From the NCBI RefSeq assembly GCF_002954775.1, contig NZ_PJME01000007.1, forward strand, positions 1 through 64,000: a stretch of DNA of 64,000 nucleotides, given 5' to 3'. Positions 16,608 to 26,400 of the stretch are shown here, piece by piece; positions within the stretch are counted from its first letter, which is position 1; the number at the start of each line of letters is the position of its first letter. The DNA is from Streptomyces geranii (GTDB taxonomy: Bacteria; Actinomycetota; Actinomycetes; Streptomycetales; Streptomycetaceae). The notes below the pieces were generated by a model, which was not told the DNA's origin, did not search any database, and was given only the letters and a program-made list of their open reading frames with translations. The position numbers were made by a program, and so were the translations under genes.

Positions 16608-17498
16608 ATGGACTTCCTTCGCCCCGCCAGCTGGGAGGAGGCGCTCGCCGCGAAGGCCGAGCACCCCACCGCTGTGCCGATCGCGGGCGGCACCGACGTG
16701 ATGGTCGAGATCAACTTCGACCACCGTCGGCCCGAGTACCTGCTCGACCTCACCCGTATCGGAGATCTCTACGAGTGGGAGACCGGCGGCGACAGCGTCC
16801 GGCTCGGTGCCTCGGTCCCGTACACCAGGATCATGGAGAACCTGCGCGGCGAACTGCCCGGACTGGCCCTCGCCTCGCACACGGTCGCCTCCCCCCAGAT
16901 CCGCAACCGGGGCGGCGTCGGCGGCAACCTCGGCACCGCGTCCCCCGCCGGCGACGCCCACCCGGCGCTCCTCGCCGCGGGCGCGGAGGTGGAGGCCGAG
17001 TCCGTACGGGGTACCCGGCTGATCCCGATCGACACGTTCTACACCGGCGTGAAGCGCAACGCGCTCGCGCCCGACGAGTTGATCCGCGCCGTGCACATCA
17101 AGAAGGCGGACGGGCCGCAGCAGTACTCGAAGGTCGGCACCCGCAACGCCATGGTCATCGCGGTCTGCGCCTTCGGCCTCGCGCTGCACCCGCAGACGAG
17201 GACCGTCCGTACGGGGATCGGCTCGGCGGCGCCCACACCCGTCCGGGCGAAGGCGGCCGAGGAGTTCCTGAACGCGGCGCTCGACGAGGGCGGCTTCTGG
17301 GACAACGGCAAGATCATCACCCCGTCGGTGGCCAAGCAGTTCGCCGATCTGTGCGCCGCCGCCTGCAACCCCATCGACGACGTCCGGGGCACCGCGAGCT
17401 ACCGCCGCCACGCGGTCGGCGTGATGGCCCGCCGCACGCTGACCTGGACCTGGGAGTCGTACCGCGGCACCGCCGCCCACTCGGAGGGAGTCGCCTGA
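16608..17498 (+). CDS. Xanthine dehydrogenase FAD-binding subunit
   Basis: A 296-residue subunit of a molybdenum hydroxylase. It opens MDFLRPASWEEALAAK and carries the two FAD pyrophosphate-binding motifs: AVPIAGGTDVMVEI (about 24-37) and the IRNRGGVGGNLGTASPAGD loop (about 99-117). The C-terminal CO-dehydrogenase flavoprotein domain follows (YRRHAVGVMARRTL). In the heterotrimeric enzyme, electrons pass from the Mo centre through two 2Fe-2S clusters to this FAD and then to NAD+ or oxygen during oxidation of hypoxanthine and xanthine to urate. Its stop codon shares one base with the next start (TGATG), indicating translational coupling. Divergent pucR supports a purine role; other purine-like or aldehyde substrates are possible. 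Confidence 0.9.
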   Translation: MDFLRPASWEEALAAKAEHPTAVPIAGGTDVMVEINFDHRRPEYLLDLTRIGDLYEWETGGDSVRLGASVPYTRIMENLRGELPGLALASHTVASPQIRNRGGVGGNLGTASPAGDAHPALLAAGAEVEAESVRGTRLIPIDTFYTGVKRNALAPDELIRAVHIKKADGPQQYSKVGTRNAMVIAVCAFGLALHPQTRTVRTGIGSAAPTPVRAKAAEEFLNAALDEGGFWDNGKIITPSVAKQFADLCAAACNPIDDVRGTASYRRHAVGVMARRTLTWTWESYRGTAAHSEGVA

Positions 17499-18085
17499 TG
17501 CGCGTCAATTTCACGGTCAACGGGCGTCCGCAGGAGGCGGACGACGTGTGGGAGGGCGAGTCCCTGCTGTACGTCCTGCGCGAGCGGCTCGGCCTGCCGG
17601 GTTCGAAGAACGCGTGCGAGCAGGGCGAGTGCGGATCGTGCACCGTCCGCCTCGACGGCGTACCGGTCTGCTCGTGTCTCGTCGCGGCGGGACAGGCGGA
17701 GGGCCGCGAGGTCGTCACGGTCGAGGGGCTCGCCGAGTACGCCAAACAGCGTACGGAACACGGCGGTTGCGCAACGGACGCCTGCGGTACGTCACTTGAC
17801 GCGGCCAAGCGCTGGCAGCCCAAGGGCAGTACCGACTCGCAGACCGGCGAAGGGGTCGAACTGGCCCCCATCCAGCAGGCGTTCATCGACGCGGGCGCCG
17901 TCCAGTGCGGTTTCTGCACACCCGGTCTGCTGGTCGCCGCCGACGAGATGCTGGAGCAGAACCCCAACCCGACCGACGCGGACATCCGCGAGGCGCTGTC
18001 GGGCAACCTGTGCCGCTGCACGGGCTACGAGAAGATCATGGACGCGGTCCGGCTGGCGGCGGCCCGACAGGGAGAGGCGGTCTGA
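17498..18085 (+). CDS. Xanthine dehydrogenase 2Fe-2S subunit with central insertion
   Basis: A 195-residue iron-sulfur subunit. The plant-ferredoxin-type cluster is ligated by Cys40, Cys45, Cys48 and Cys58/60 (CEQGECGSCTV), the second cluster by Cys137, Cys140, Cys172 and Cys174 (QCGFCTPG and LCRCTGY). Typical subunits of this family are about 160 residues; here roughly 83-120 is an extra segment containing two additional cysteines (GGCATDACG) between the two cluster domains. The gene starts on the ATG overlapping the upstream stop and ends one base before the next ATG (18087), so the three subunits are one transcription unit. Confidence 0.9.
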   Translation: MRVNFTVNGRPQEADDVWEGESLLYVLRERLGLPGSKNACEQGECGSCTVRLDGVPVCSCLVAAGQAEGREVVTVEGLAEYAKQRTEHGGCATDACGTSLDAAKRWQPKGSTDSQTGEGVELAPIQQAFIDAGAVQCGFCTPGLLVAADEMLEQNPNPTDADIREALSGNLCRCTGYEKIMDAVRLAAARQGEAV

Positions 18086-18086
18086 C

Positions 18087-20486
18087 ATGCCCGGCAAGAG
18101 CGCTCCCCTCGGGACGCCCACCAAGGTCACCCAGGGCGCGAAGACCAAGGGCGGCATCGGCGAGTCCACGCTCCGCCCGGACGGCACCCTCAAGGTCACC
18201 GGCGAGTTCGCGTACTCCTCCGACATGTGGCACGAGGACATGCTCTGGGGCCAGATCCTGCGCTCCACGACCGCCCACGCCGAGATCGTCTCCATCGACA
18301 CGGCGGAGGCCCTGGCCCTGCCCGGCGTCTACGCGGTCATGACGTACGACGACCTGCCGACCGACGTGAAGAACTACGGCCTGGAGATCCAGGACACCCC
18401 GGTCCTCGCCCATGGCAGGGTCCGCCACCACGGCGAACCGGTCGCCATCGTCGCCGCCGACCACCCGGAGACCGCGCGCCGGGCGGCGGCGAAGATCAGG
18501 GTCGAGTACCGCGACCTGCCGGTGATCACGGACGAAGCCTCGGCCACGGCCCCCGACGCGATCCTCATCCACGACAACCGCACCGACCACCACATCGGCC
18601 ACGTCGACCACCCGAACATCGTCCACCGCCAGCCGATCGTCAGGGGAGATGTCGAAGCGGCCCGCGCCCGGGCCGACTTCATCGTGACCGGCGAGTACAC
18701 CTTCGGCATGCAGGACCAGGCGTTCCTGGGCCCGGAGTCGGGCCTCGCGGTCCCGGCGGAGGACGGCGGCGTCGACCTCTACATCGCCACCCAGTGGCTG
18801 CACTCGGACCTGCGCCAGATCGCGCCGGTGCTGGGCCTCCCCGAGGACAAGGTCCGCATGACGCTGTCGGGCGTCGGCGGCGCCTTCGGGGGCCGCGAGG
18901 ACCTGTCGATGCAGATCCACGCGTGTTTGCTGGCGTTGCGCACGGGAAAGCCCGTGAAGATCGTCTACAACCGCTTCGAGTCCTTCTTCGGTCACGTCCA
19001 CCGGCACCCCGCGAAGCTCACCTACGAGCACGGGGCCACCAAGGACGGCAAGTTGACCCACCTGAAGGCCCGGATCGTCCTCGACGGCGGCGCTTACGCC
19101 TCCGCCTCCCCGGCGGTCGTCGGCAACGCGGCCTCGCTCGGCGCCGGCCCGTACGTCGTCGACGACGTCGACATCGACTGCATCGCCCTCTACACCAACA
19201 ACCCGCCCTGCGGCGCGATGCGCGGCTTCGGCGCGGTCCAGGCGTGCTTCGCCTACGAGGCCCAGATGGACAAGCTCGCCGACGCGGTGGGCATGGACCG
19301 GGTCGAGTTCCGCCGCCTCAACGCGATGGAACAGGGCACCTTGCTGCCGACGGGCCAGGCCGTCGACTCCCCGGCCCCGGTCGCCGAACTCCTGCGCCGA
19401 GTCAAGGCGATGCCGCTGCCGCCGGAGCAGCAGTGGCTGACGGCGGGCGAGGCCGCGGACGTACGTCAGCTGCCGGGCGGCCTCTCCAACACCACCCACG
19501 GCGAGGGCGTGGTGCGCGGGATCGGCTACGCGGTCGGCATCAAGAACGTCGGCTTCTCGGAGGGCTTCGACGACTACTCGACAGCCCGGGTCCGCATGGA
19601 GGTTGTCGGCGGGGAACCGGTCGCCACGGTCCACACGGCGATGGCGGAGGTCGGGCAGGGCGGGGTCACCGTCCACGCCCAGATCGCCCGGACCGAGCTG
19701 GGCGTCGCCCAGGTGACGATCCATCCGGCCGACACGCAGGTGGGCTCGGCGGGTTCGACCTCGGCCTCCCGGCAGACGTACGTCACCGGTGGCGCCGTCA
19801 AGAACTCGTGCGAGCTGGTCCGGGAGAAGGTGCTGGAGGTCGGGCGCCGCAAGTTCGGCTCGTACCACCCGGCCTGGGCGACGGCCGAGCTGCTGCTGGA
19901 GGGCGGCAAGGTGGTGACCGACGCGGGCGAGGTCCTCGCCGACCTGGTCGACGTCCTGGGCGACGAGTCCGTCGAGGTCGAGGCGGAGTGGCGGCACCGG
20001 CCGACCGAACCGTTCGACCTGCGCACCGGGCAGGGCTTCGGGCACGTGCAGTACTCGTTCGCCGCGCACCGGGCGGTCGTGGAGGTGGACACGGAGCTGG
20101 GCCTGGTGAAGGTGATCGAGCTGGCGTGCGCGCAGGATGTCGGCAAGGCGCTGAATCCGCTGTCGGTGGTCGGGCAGATCCAGGGCGGTACGACGCAGGG
20201 CCTCGGCATCGCGGTGATGGAGGAGATCATCGTCGACCCGAAGACGGCGAAGGTACGGAATCCGTCCTTCACGGACTATCTGATCCCCACGATCCTAGAC
20301 ACCCCGACCATTCCGGTCGACGTCCTCGAACTGGCCGATGCGCACGCGCCGTACGGGTTGCGGGGCATCGGCGAGGCTCCGACCTTGTCGTCAACTCCGG
20401 CTGTGCTGGCGGCGATCCGGAACGCGACGGGTCTGGAGCTGACGAAGACGCCGGTCAGGCCAGAGCATTTGACCGGTACGGCGTAG
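18087..20486 (+). CDS. Xanthine dehydrogenase molybdopterin-binding subunit
   Basis: A 799-residue catalytic subunit. Residues about 35-145 are the aldehyde oxidase/xanthine dehydrogenase a/b hammerhead domain (KVTGEFAYSSDMW, GVYAVMTYDDLP), then the large Mo-cofactor domain with GVGGAFGGREDLSMQ (Mo/pterin loop), NPPCGAMRGFGAVQ (substrate/Mo contact) and, near the C-terminus, GQIQGGTTQGLGIA and GLRGIGEAP with the conserved catalytic Glu of the G-x-G-E motif. It binds the molybdopterin cytosine dinucleotide cofactor and hydroxylates purines. GGGAGAGGCGG provides the ribosome site. Maturation requires XdhC, encoded two genes downstream. A large inverted repeat follows the stop codon. Confidence 0.92.
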   Translation: MPGKSAPLGTPTKVTQGAKTKGGIGESTLRPDGTLKVTGEFAYSSDMWHEDMLWGQILRSTTAHAEIVSIDTAEALALPGVYAVMTYDDLPTDVKNYGLEIQDTPVLAHGRVRHHGEPVAIVAADHPETARRAAAKIRVEYRDLPVITDEASATAPDAILIHDNRTDHHIGHVDHPNIVHRQPIVRGDVEAARARADFIVTGEYTFGMQDQAFLGPESGLAVPAEDGGVDLYIATQWLHSDLRQIAPVLGLPEDKVRMTLSGVGGAFGGREDLSMQIHACLLALRTGKPVKIVYNRFESFFGHVHRHPAKLTYEHGATKDGKLTHLKARIVLDGGAYASASPAVVGNAASLGAGPYVVDDVDIDCIALYTNNPPCGAMRGFGAVQACFAYEAQMDKLADAVGMDRVEFRRLNAMEQGTLLPTGQAVDSPAPVAELLRRVKAMPLPPEQQWLTAGEAADVRQLPGGLSNTTHGEGVVRGIGYAVGIKNVGFSEGFDDYSTARVRMEVVGGEPVATVHTAMAEVGQGGVTVHAQIARTELGVAQVTIHPADTQVGSAGSTSASRQTYVTGGAVKNSCELVREKVLEVGRRKFGSYHPAWATAELLLEGGKVVTDAGEVLADLVDVLGDESVEVEAEWRHRPTEPFDLRTGQGFGHVQYSFAAHRAVVEVDTELGLVKVIELACAQDVGKALNPLSVVGQIQGGTTQGLGIAVMEEIIVDPKTAKVRNPSFTDYLIPTILDTPTIPVDVLELADAHAPYGLRGIGEAPTLSSTPAVLAAIRNATGLELTKTPVRPEHLTGTA

Positions 20487-20488
20487 TC

Positions 20489-20636
20489 GGTTCGTTGTCG
20501 GGTGCGGCGCCGTCGTGGCTGGTCGCGCAGTTCCCCGCGCCCCTAAAGACGAAAAGCACGGGGCGCAGCCCCTGCTTTTCAGGGGCGCGGGGAACTGCGC
20601 GAGAAGCCCCACCGGACCCGCACCCGACAACGAACC
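20489..20636. terminator. Nested long inverted repeat after the XDH genes
   Basis: Three nested inverted arms are visible: GGTTCGTTGTCGGGTG (20489-20504) pairs with 20621-20636 (16 bp, perfect); CGCGCAGTTCCCCGCGCCCCT-type arm 20524-20544 pairs with 20581-20601 (21 bp, perfect); inner GAAAAGC (20551-20557) pairs with GCTTTTC (20574-20580), with GGGGC/GCCCC inside. The 21-bp arms are copies of the intergenic repeat also seen at 13571 and 35102. It probably terminates or attenuates XDH transcription before the permease gene. Open frames crossing it are not genes. Confidence 0.7.
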
Positions 20637-20719
20637 CCACAAGCCCCCACCCCCCGCCTCGGGCCGTCCCCCGGGTCATGCACCTTCCCAACCCCCTATG
20701 AACCTTGGGAGACCGCACC

Positions 20720-22165
20720 ATGACCCAACAGTCCGTACAACCCAGGCCCACCGACGCACCCCCAGGCACCAATTCCAGCCATTCCCCACTCGACCGCTAC
20801 TTCCACATCACCCCGCGCCACTCCACCCTCGCCCGAGAGATCCGCGGCGGCGTCACCACCTTCATGGCGATGGCGTACATCCTCCTCCTCAACCCCCTGA
20901 TCCTCTCGGGCAAGGACGCCGCCGGAAACACCCTCGGCCAGCAGGCCCTCATCACCGCGACCGCCTTCGCCGCAGCGGTCACCACCCTCCTCATGGGCTT
21001 CGTCGGCAAGGTCCCCCTCGCCCTGGCCGCCGGCCTCTCCGTCTCCGGTGTGCTGGCCTCGCAGGTGGTGCCGGTCATGACCTGGCCGCAGGCGATGGGC
21101 ATGTGCGTGCTGTACGGCGTGGTCATCATGCTGCTGGTCGTCACAGGGCTGCGCGAGATGATCATGAACGCGATCCCGCTGGCGCTGAAGCACGCGATCA
21201 CCATGGGCATCGGTCTGTTCGTCGCGCTGATCGGCCTGGTGAAGGCCGGCTTCGTCCACCAGGGCAGGGCAACTCCCCTCTCCCTGGGCCCGAACGGCGA
21301 ACTCACGGGCTGGCCCGTGCTGTTGTTCGCCGCGACCCTCCTGCTCATCTTCATGCTCCAGGCGCGAGGTGTCCCCGGCGCGATCCTTGTCGGCATCGTC
21401 GGCGGGACCGTCGTCGCCGTCGTGCTGAACGCGGTCGGCGTGGTCGACCCGAAGCAATGGGCGAGCGGCGCACCGGAGTTGCACGGCAGCGCGGTGTCGA
21501 TGCCGGACTTCTCGCTCTTCGGGGACGTCGAGTTCGGCGGCTGGGGCGAGGTCGGCGCGATGACGGTCGGCATGATCGTGTTCACCCTCGTCCTCGCCGG
21601 GTTCTTCGACGCGATGGCGACGATCATCGGTGTCGGCACGGAGGCCGGACTCGCCGACGCCAAGGGCCGGATGCCCGGCCTGTCCAAGGCGCTGTTCATC
21701 GACGGCGCGGGCGGGGCCATCGGCGGCGTCGCGGGCGCGTCGGGCCAGACGGTGTTCGTGGAGTCGGCGACGGGTGTCGGGGAGGGCGCCCGTACGGGAC
21801 TGTCCTCCGTGGTCACCGGCCTGTTCTTCGCGGCCTGCCTCTTCTTCACCCCGCTGACGGCGATCGTGCCCGGGGAGGTCGCGGCGGCGGCCTTGGTGGT
21901 GATCGGCGCGATGATGATGTCGAACGCCCGGCACGTCGACTGGGCGGACCGCGCCACGGCCGTCCCCGTCTTCCTGACCGTCGTGATCATGCCGTTCACG
22001 TACTCGATCACGGCAGGTGTGGCGGCCGGAGTGATCTCGTACGTCGCCATCAAGGCCGCTCAGGGCCGGGCGCGCGAGATCGGCGCCTTCATGTGGGCCC
22101 TGACAGGCATCTTCCTCGTCTATTTCGCCCTCAGTCCTATCGAGAGCTGGCTCGGCGTCCATTAG
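20720..22165 (+). CDS. NCS2-family purine permease
   Basis: A 481-residue membrane transporter of the AzgA-like nucleobase:cation symporter-2 group. After a hydrophilic N-terminus (1-35) come about twelve or more helices; family features include VTTFMAMAYILLLNPLIL (helix 1), ALAAGLSVSGVLA with the conserved small-residue turn, FFDAMATIIGVGTEAGL (the F-D-x-x-x-T motif of the substrate site) and GASGQTVFVESATGVGEGARTG. These proteins import hypoxanthine, guanine, adenine or related bases with protons. The ATG at 20720 has TGGGAGA upstream; a TTG at 20705 is in frame but redundant. Position between XDH and XdhC supports supply of purines for oxidation. Confidence 0.88.
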   Translation: MTQQSVQPRPTDAPPGTNSSHSPLDRYFHITPRHSTLAREIRGGVTTFMAMAYILLLNPLILSGKDAAGNTLGQQALITATAFAAAVTTLLMGFVGKVPLALAAGLSVSGVLASQVVPVMTWPQAMGMCVLYGVVIMLLVVTGLREMIMNAIPLALKHAITMGIGLFVALIGLVKAGFVHQGRATPLSLGPNGELTGWPVLLFAATLLLIFMLQARGVPGAILVGIVGGTVVAVVLNAVGVVDPKQWASGAPELHGSAVSMPDFSLFGDVEFGGWGEVGAMTVGMIVFTLVLAGFFDAMATIIGVGTEAGLADAKGRMPGLSKALFIDGAGGAIGGVAGASGQTVFVESATGVGEGARTGLSSVVTGLFFAACLFFTPLTAIVPGEVAAAALVVIGAMMMSNARHVDWADRATAVPVFLTVVIMPFTYSITAGVAAGVISYVAIKAAQGRAREIGAFMWALTGIFLVYFALSPIESWLGVH

Positions 22166-22213
22166 CCGGGCCCGCAGGCCGTTCCGCGCAACCGTTGTTA
22201 AGGAGACCGAGAG

Positions 22214-23398
22214 ATGCTGGACATCGCCGAAGAACTGCACCGGTGGGTCGAGCAGGGACGCGACTTCGCCGTGGCCACCGTGGTGGCCGTGGGCGGCAGC
22301 GCGCCCCGCCAGCCGGGCGCCGCCCTCGCGGTGGACACCGACGGCACGGCGATCGGCTCGGTCTCCGGCGGCTGTGTGGAGGGCGCGGTGTACGAGCTGT
22401 GCCAACAGGCCCTGGCGGACGGCGAGTCGGTCGTCGAACGGTTCGGCTACAGCGACGCGGACGCGTTCGCGGTGGGCCTGACCTGCGGCGGCGTCATCGA
22501 CATCCTGGTGACGCCGGTACGGGCGTCGGATCCCGTGCGTGAGGTGATCGCGTCGGCGCTGGGCGCCGCGGCTCGTGGTGAGGCGGCGGCCGTGGCCCGG
22601 ATCGTCTCCGGTCCGGCCGAGCTGGTGGGCCGCGCGCTGCTCGTCGGCCCGGCGGGCTCGTACGACGCGCCGTACGGCTCGCGCGGTGCGTCGTACGAGG
22701 GCGGCTTCGGCGCCCACCCCGAGCTGGACCGCACGGTGGCGGCCGAGGCACGCGCCTACCTGGACGCGGGCCGCACCGGCACCCTGGAGATCGGAGAGCA
22801 GGGCTCTCGCTGTGGAGCACCGCTCACGGTTCTGGTCGAGTCGTCGGTGCCGCCGCCCCGCATGATCGTGTTCGGCGCGATCGACTTCGCGTCGGCGCTG
22901 GTCCGCATCGGAAAGTTCCTCGGCTACCACGTGACGGTGTGCGACGCCCGCCCGGTCTTCGCCACGCAGGCCCGCTTCCCCGAGGCCGACGAGATCGTCG
23001 TCGAGTGGCCGCACCGCTATCTGGAGCGGACGGCGGTGGACGCCCGCACCGTCCTGTGCGTCCTCACCCACGACGCCAAGTTCGACGTACCCCTGCTCCG
23101 GCTCGCCCTGCGCCTGCCGGTGGCGTACGTCGGCGCGATGGGCTCCCGCCGGACCCACCTGGACCGGAACGAGAGGCTGCGCGAAGTCGGCGTCACCGAG
23201 CTGGAGTTGGCGCGGCTCAGGTCCCCGATCGGGCTCGACCTGGGCGCCCGTACGCCCGAGGAGACGGCGTTGTCCATCGCGTCGGAGATCGTCGCCAACA
23301 GGCGTGGCGGCAGCGGGGTTTCGCTGACCGGGGCGCACACGCCGATCCACCACGACGGGACGTCTGCGACGGTGGGGCGGATCGGGTCGGTGGCATGA
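22214..23398 (+). CDS. xdhC: XdhC-family molybdoenzyme maturation factor
   Basis: A 394-residue accessory protein. The N-terminal XdhC/CoxI domain opens MLDIAEELHRWVEQG and has VVAVGGSAPRQPGAALAV and SVSGGCVEGAVYE with the conserved Cys; the C-terminal Rossmann domain includes MIVFGAIDFASALVRIGKFLGYHVTVCD and YVGAMGSRRTH. XdhC binds the molybdenum cofactor, promotes its sulfuration and inserts it into xanthine dehydrogenase. An insert with repeated SYDAPYGSRGASYEG is unusual but looks like a disordered linker. AAGGAGACCGAGAG forms the ribosome site 48 bases after the permease stop, so both genes are likely co-transcribed. Confidence 0.9.
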   Translation: MLDIAEELHRWVEQGRDFAVATVVAVGGSAPRQPGAALAVDTDGTAIGSVSGGCVEGAVYELCQQALADGESVVERFGYSDADAFAVGLTCGGVIDILVTPVRASDPVREVIASALGAAARGEAAAVARIVSGPAELVGRALLVGPAGSYDAPYGSRGASYEGGFGAHPELDRTVAAEARAYLDAGRTGTLEIGEQGSRCGAPLTVLVESSVPPPRMIVFGAIDFASALVRIGKFLGYHVTVCDARPVFATQARFPEADEIVVEWPHRYLERTAVDARTVLCVLTHDAKFDVPLLRLALRLPVAYVGAMGSRRTHLDRNERLREVGVTELELARLRSPIGLDLGARTPEETALSIASEIVANRRGGSGVSLTGAHTPIHHDGTSATVGRIGSVA

Positions 23399-23447
23399 GG
23401 TCAGGCGCTTAGTCGTTCAGTCGCCCAGCGCCTGGTCGCTCAGAGGC

Positions 23448-26400
23448 TCAGTCCGACTTCGGCTCCGAATAGGCGAGTTGGACGCCCTGGGTGGACTTGC
23501 GAGTCACCAGGGTGCCGCGTCCGGGTGGCTGGTGGCTCGGTTTGACGGAGCCCAGGAGGAAGCCCTCGGTGGGGTCGCCGGAGAGCAGGAGCCCCTGCGC
23601 GCCCAGTTCCCGCAACCGTGTCACGAAGGGTTCGAACTGGGCCCTCGACGCCCCGCCCGAGTTGCGCGCCAGCACGATGTGCAGGCCCAGGTCGCGTGCG
23701 AACGGCAGGTAGTCCATGAGCGGGGCGAGGGGGTTGCCGCTGCTGGAGGAGACCAGGTCGTAGTCGTCGACCAGCAGGTACACGTCCTTGCCCTGGTACC
23801 AGCTGCGGGCGCGCAGTTGCTCGGCGGTCACGTCGGGACCGGGCATCCTGGCCTCCAGGACGGTGGCCAGCTCCTTCACGACCTCGGCGACCCGCGGCCC
23901 CGCCGGACAGTAGGCCAGCAGGTGTTCGTCGGGCACCTCCCCGAGTTGCGAGCGCCGGTAGTCGACCAGGAGGAGTTGCGCCTCGTCGGACGGGACCCGG
24001 GCGCAGAGCTGACGCACCAGCAGTCGTAGGAACGAACTCTTGCCCGACTCGGGCTCGCCGTAGACGAGGAAGAAGGGGTCGTTGGAGAGGTTCAGGGAGA
24101 CTGGGGCGAGGCTGGTGTCGTCGATGCCGATGGGGAGGGCGGGGGCGGGGGCATCGATGGGGGTGGGTAGTTCTTCCAGGGGGATCAGGGTGGGGAGGGT
24201 GCGGACCGGGGGAGCGTCGGGCCCCGACCAGTTGTTCCGCACGTTCGCGACCTGCCGGGCTGTCGCTTCGGTGGCTGACTCGCCCTCGTCCTTCCAGCCC
24301 GGCAGGGCTGTGAGAAAGTGCAGCTTGTCATGGGACAGGCCACGGCCCGGGACTCCCACGGGGACGTTCACCGCCTGCCGCCGGTCGATTTCGGACTCCA
24401 TCGGGTCGTCGAGTCGCAGTTCGACCTTGCTCAGTAGATGATCACGCATCGACAGGCGGATCTCCGAGTAGCGGACGGCACTGATCACCAGATGAACGCC
24501 GTAGTGCAGACCTCGGGCGGCGATGTCAGCGACGACCGGTTCGAGTGCCTCGTAGACCGCTCGCACGGTCGCCCAGCCGTCGATGACGAGGAAAACGTCG
24601 CCCCAGGGCTGGTCGGGCCACTCGCCCTGGGCTCGGCGCCGGCGGTACACGTCCATGGATTCGATGTCGTTGGTGCGGAAGAAGGTTTCGCGCTCGGCGA
24701 GAATCCTTGCCACATCGGCGACCGTACGCCGGACCCGGTCTGCTTCCAGCCGAGAGGCGACGCCACCGACATGGGGCAGTCCGGCCAACGGAGCCAGACG
24801 TCCGCCGCTGAAGTCGAGGCAGTAGAACTGCACGTCGACGGGGGTGTGCGTGAGGGCGAGCGAGACGATGAGTGTGGCCACCGCGGTCGACTTGCCGGAC
24901 TGTGGCCTGCCGACGACGAGAACGTGTCCCTCGTCCCCGGAGAGATCCAGCATGAGCACACTGCTGGTCTGGAGGAACGGCTCGTCGACCATCGCGAAGG
25001 GTAGCCCCTCCAGACTGTGGAACGAGGCCCGTGGTACCCGTACGCGGGACAGCAGCTGTTCCGCCGAGAACGACCTGCCCAGCGGCGGCAGCCAGACCTG
25101 ACGTACGTCCGGTTCCGTACCCCACAACTGGCCGACGACGACGTCCAGCAGCGATGCGGGGCCTTCGGTTCCGTCTGCGTCCGGCAGCGGGGCGGACACG
25201 TATGAGGCCTTGAAACGGATCAGTGCGTCCATCGTGTCGGCCTTGAGGAACCCGGCGCCCGGGTCCGGCGGCAGATGGTAGGCGTCGGGGTAGCCGAGTA
25301 CCGCACGGGACTCCGAGGCCGAGAAGGTACGCAGGCCGATGCGGTACGACAGGTAGGTCTCCAACCCGCGCAGCTTGCCCTCCTCCAAGCGCTGCGAGGC
25401 CAGCATCATGTGGACGCCCAGGGCTCGGCCCACGCGGCCGATGTGGACGAGCAGCTCGATGAAGTCCGGATGTTCGGCGAGGAGTTGGGAGAACTCGTCG
25501 ATCACCAGCAACAGCGTCGGCAGGGGTTCGAGGTCATCCCGTGAAGCGCGGACCTTCGTGTACTCGTGGATGCTCTGCAGACTGCCTGCCCGCAACAGCT
25601 CCTGACGCCGGTGCAGTTCGCCCCTGATCGTCTCGCCCAGCCGCCCCACGAGCAGCGGATCCCCCTCAAGACCCGTGACGATCCCGGCGACATGCGGCAG
25701 CTCCGCGAGCGGCGCGAACGTCGCGCCGCTCTTGAAGTCGGCCAGCAGGAACGCCACCTCCTCCGCCGAGTGCCGCACAGCCAGCCCCAGCACGATCGAC
25801 CGCAGCAGCTCGGACTTGCCCGAGCCGGTCGCGCCCACGCACAGGCCGTGCGGGCCCATCCCGTGGTGGGCGCCGTCCTTGAGGTCGAGGAACACCGGCT
25901 GGCCGTCCTCGCCGAGCCCGATCGGCACCCTCAGCCGGTCCTCGGGGGTCGGCCGGGCGCGCAGGGCGGGGAGATTCGGCGAAGCCGGGTCCTCCACGCC
26001 CAACAGGCCGGTGATGACCGTCCCTTGGCGGCCGGCGGGGTACTTGACGGGCGCACCGGTGTCCTCCCGGGTCCGCAGCGCCGCCCACCCCGCCCGTACC
26101 GACTCCGCCGTCCCCGTCAGCGACTCCAGCGCCGCCACCGGGCCCGCGCCGCCGTCGTCGAAGCGCGGCACCGCTACCCGGAACCGCCGGCGCCGGGTCA
26201 GGGCCCAGCCGACCGCGACCCCCGACGCGAGCGCGGGGTCGAAGAAGGACTCCTCCGGGTCGTCCAGGGCGAGTTCGAGCCGGGTGCCGAGCAGCCCGCG
26301 CAGGTCCGTGGTGAAGTCGCTCCAGCGGCGGGCCGTGACCAGTAGATGGACGCCGTAGTTCAGGCCCGTGTTGGCCAGTTTCTGGACCGTGTCCGCGAAC

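Noticed and set aside
20696..23353. Leftward 885-codon frame across the permease and XdhC genes
   Set aside because: Antisense to two confidently identified genes; composition is Asp/Arg/His-rich and without motifs.
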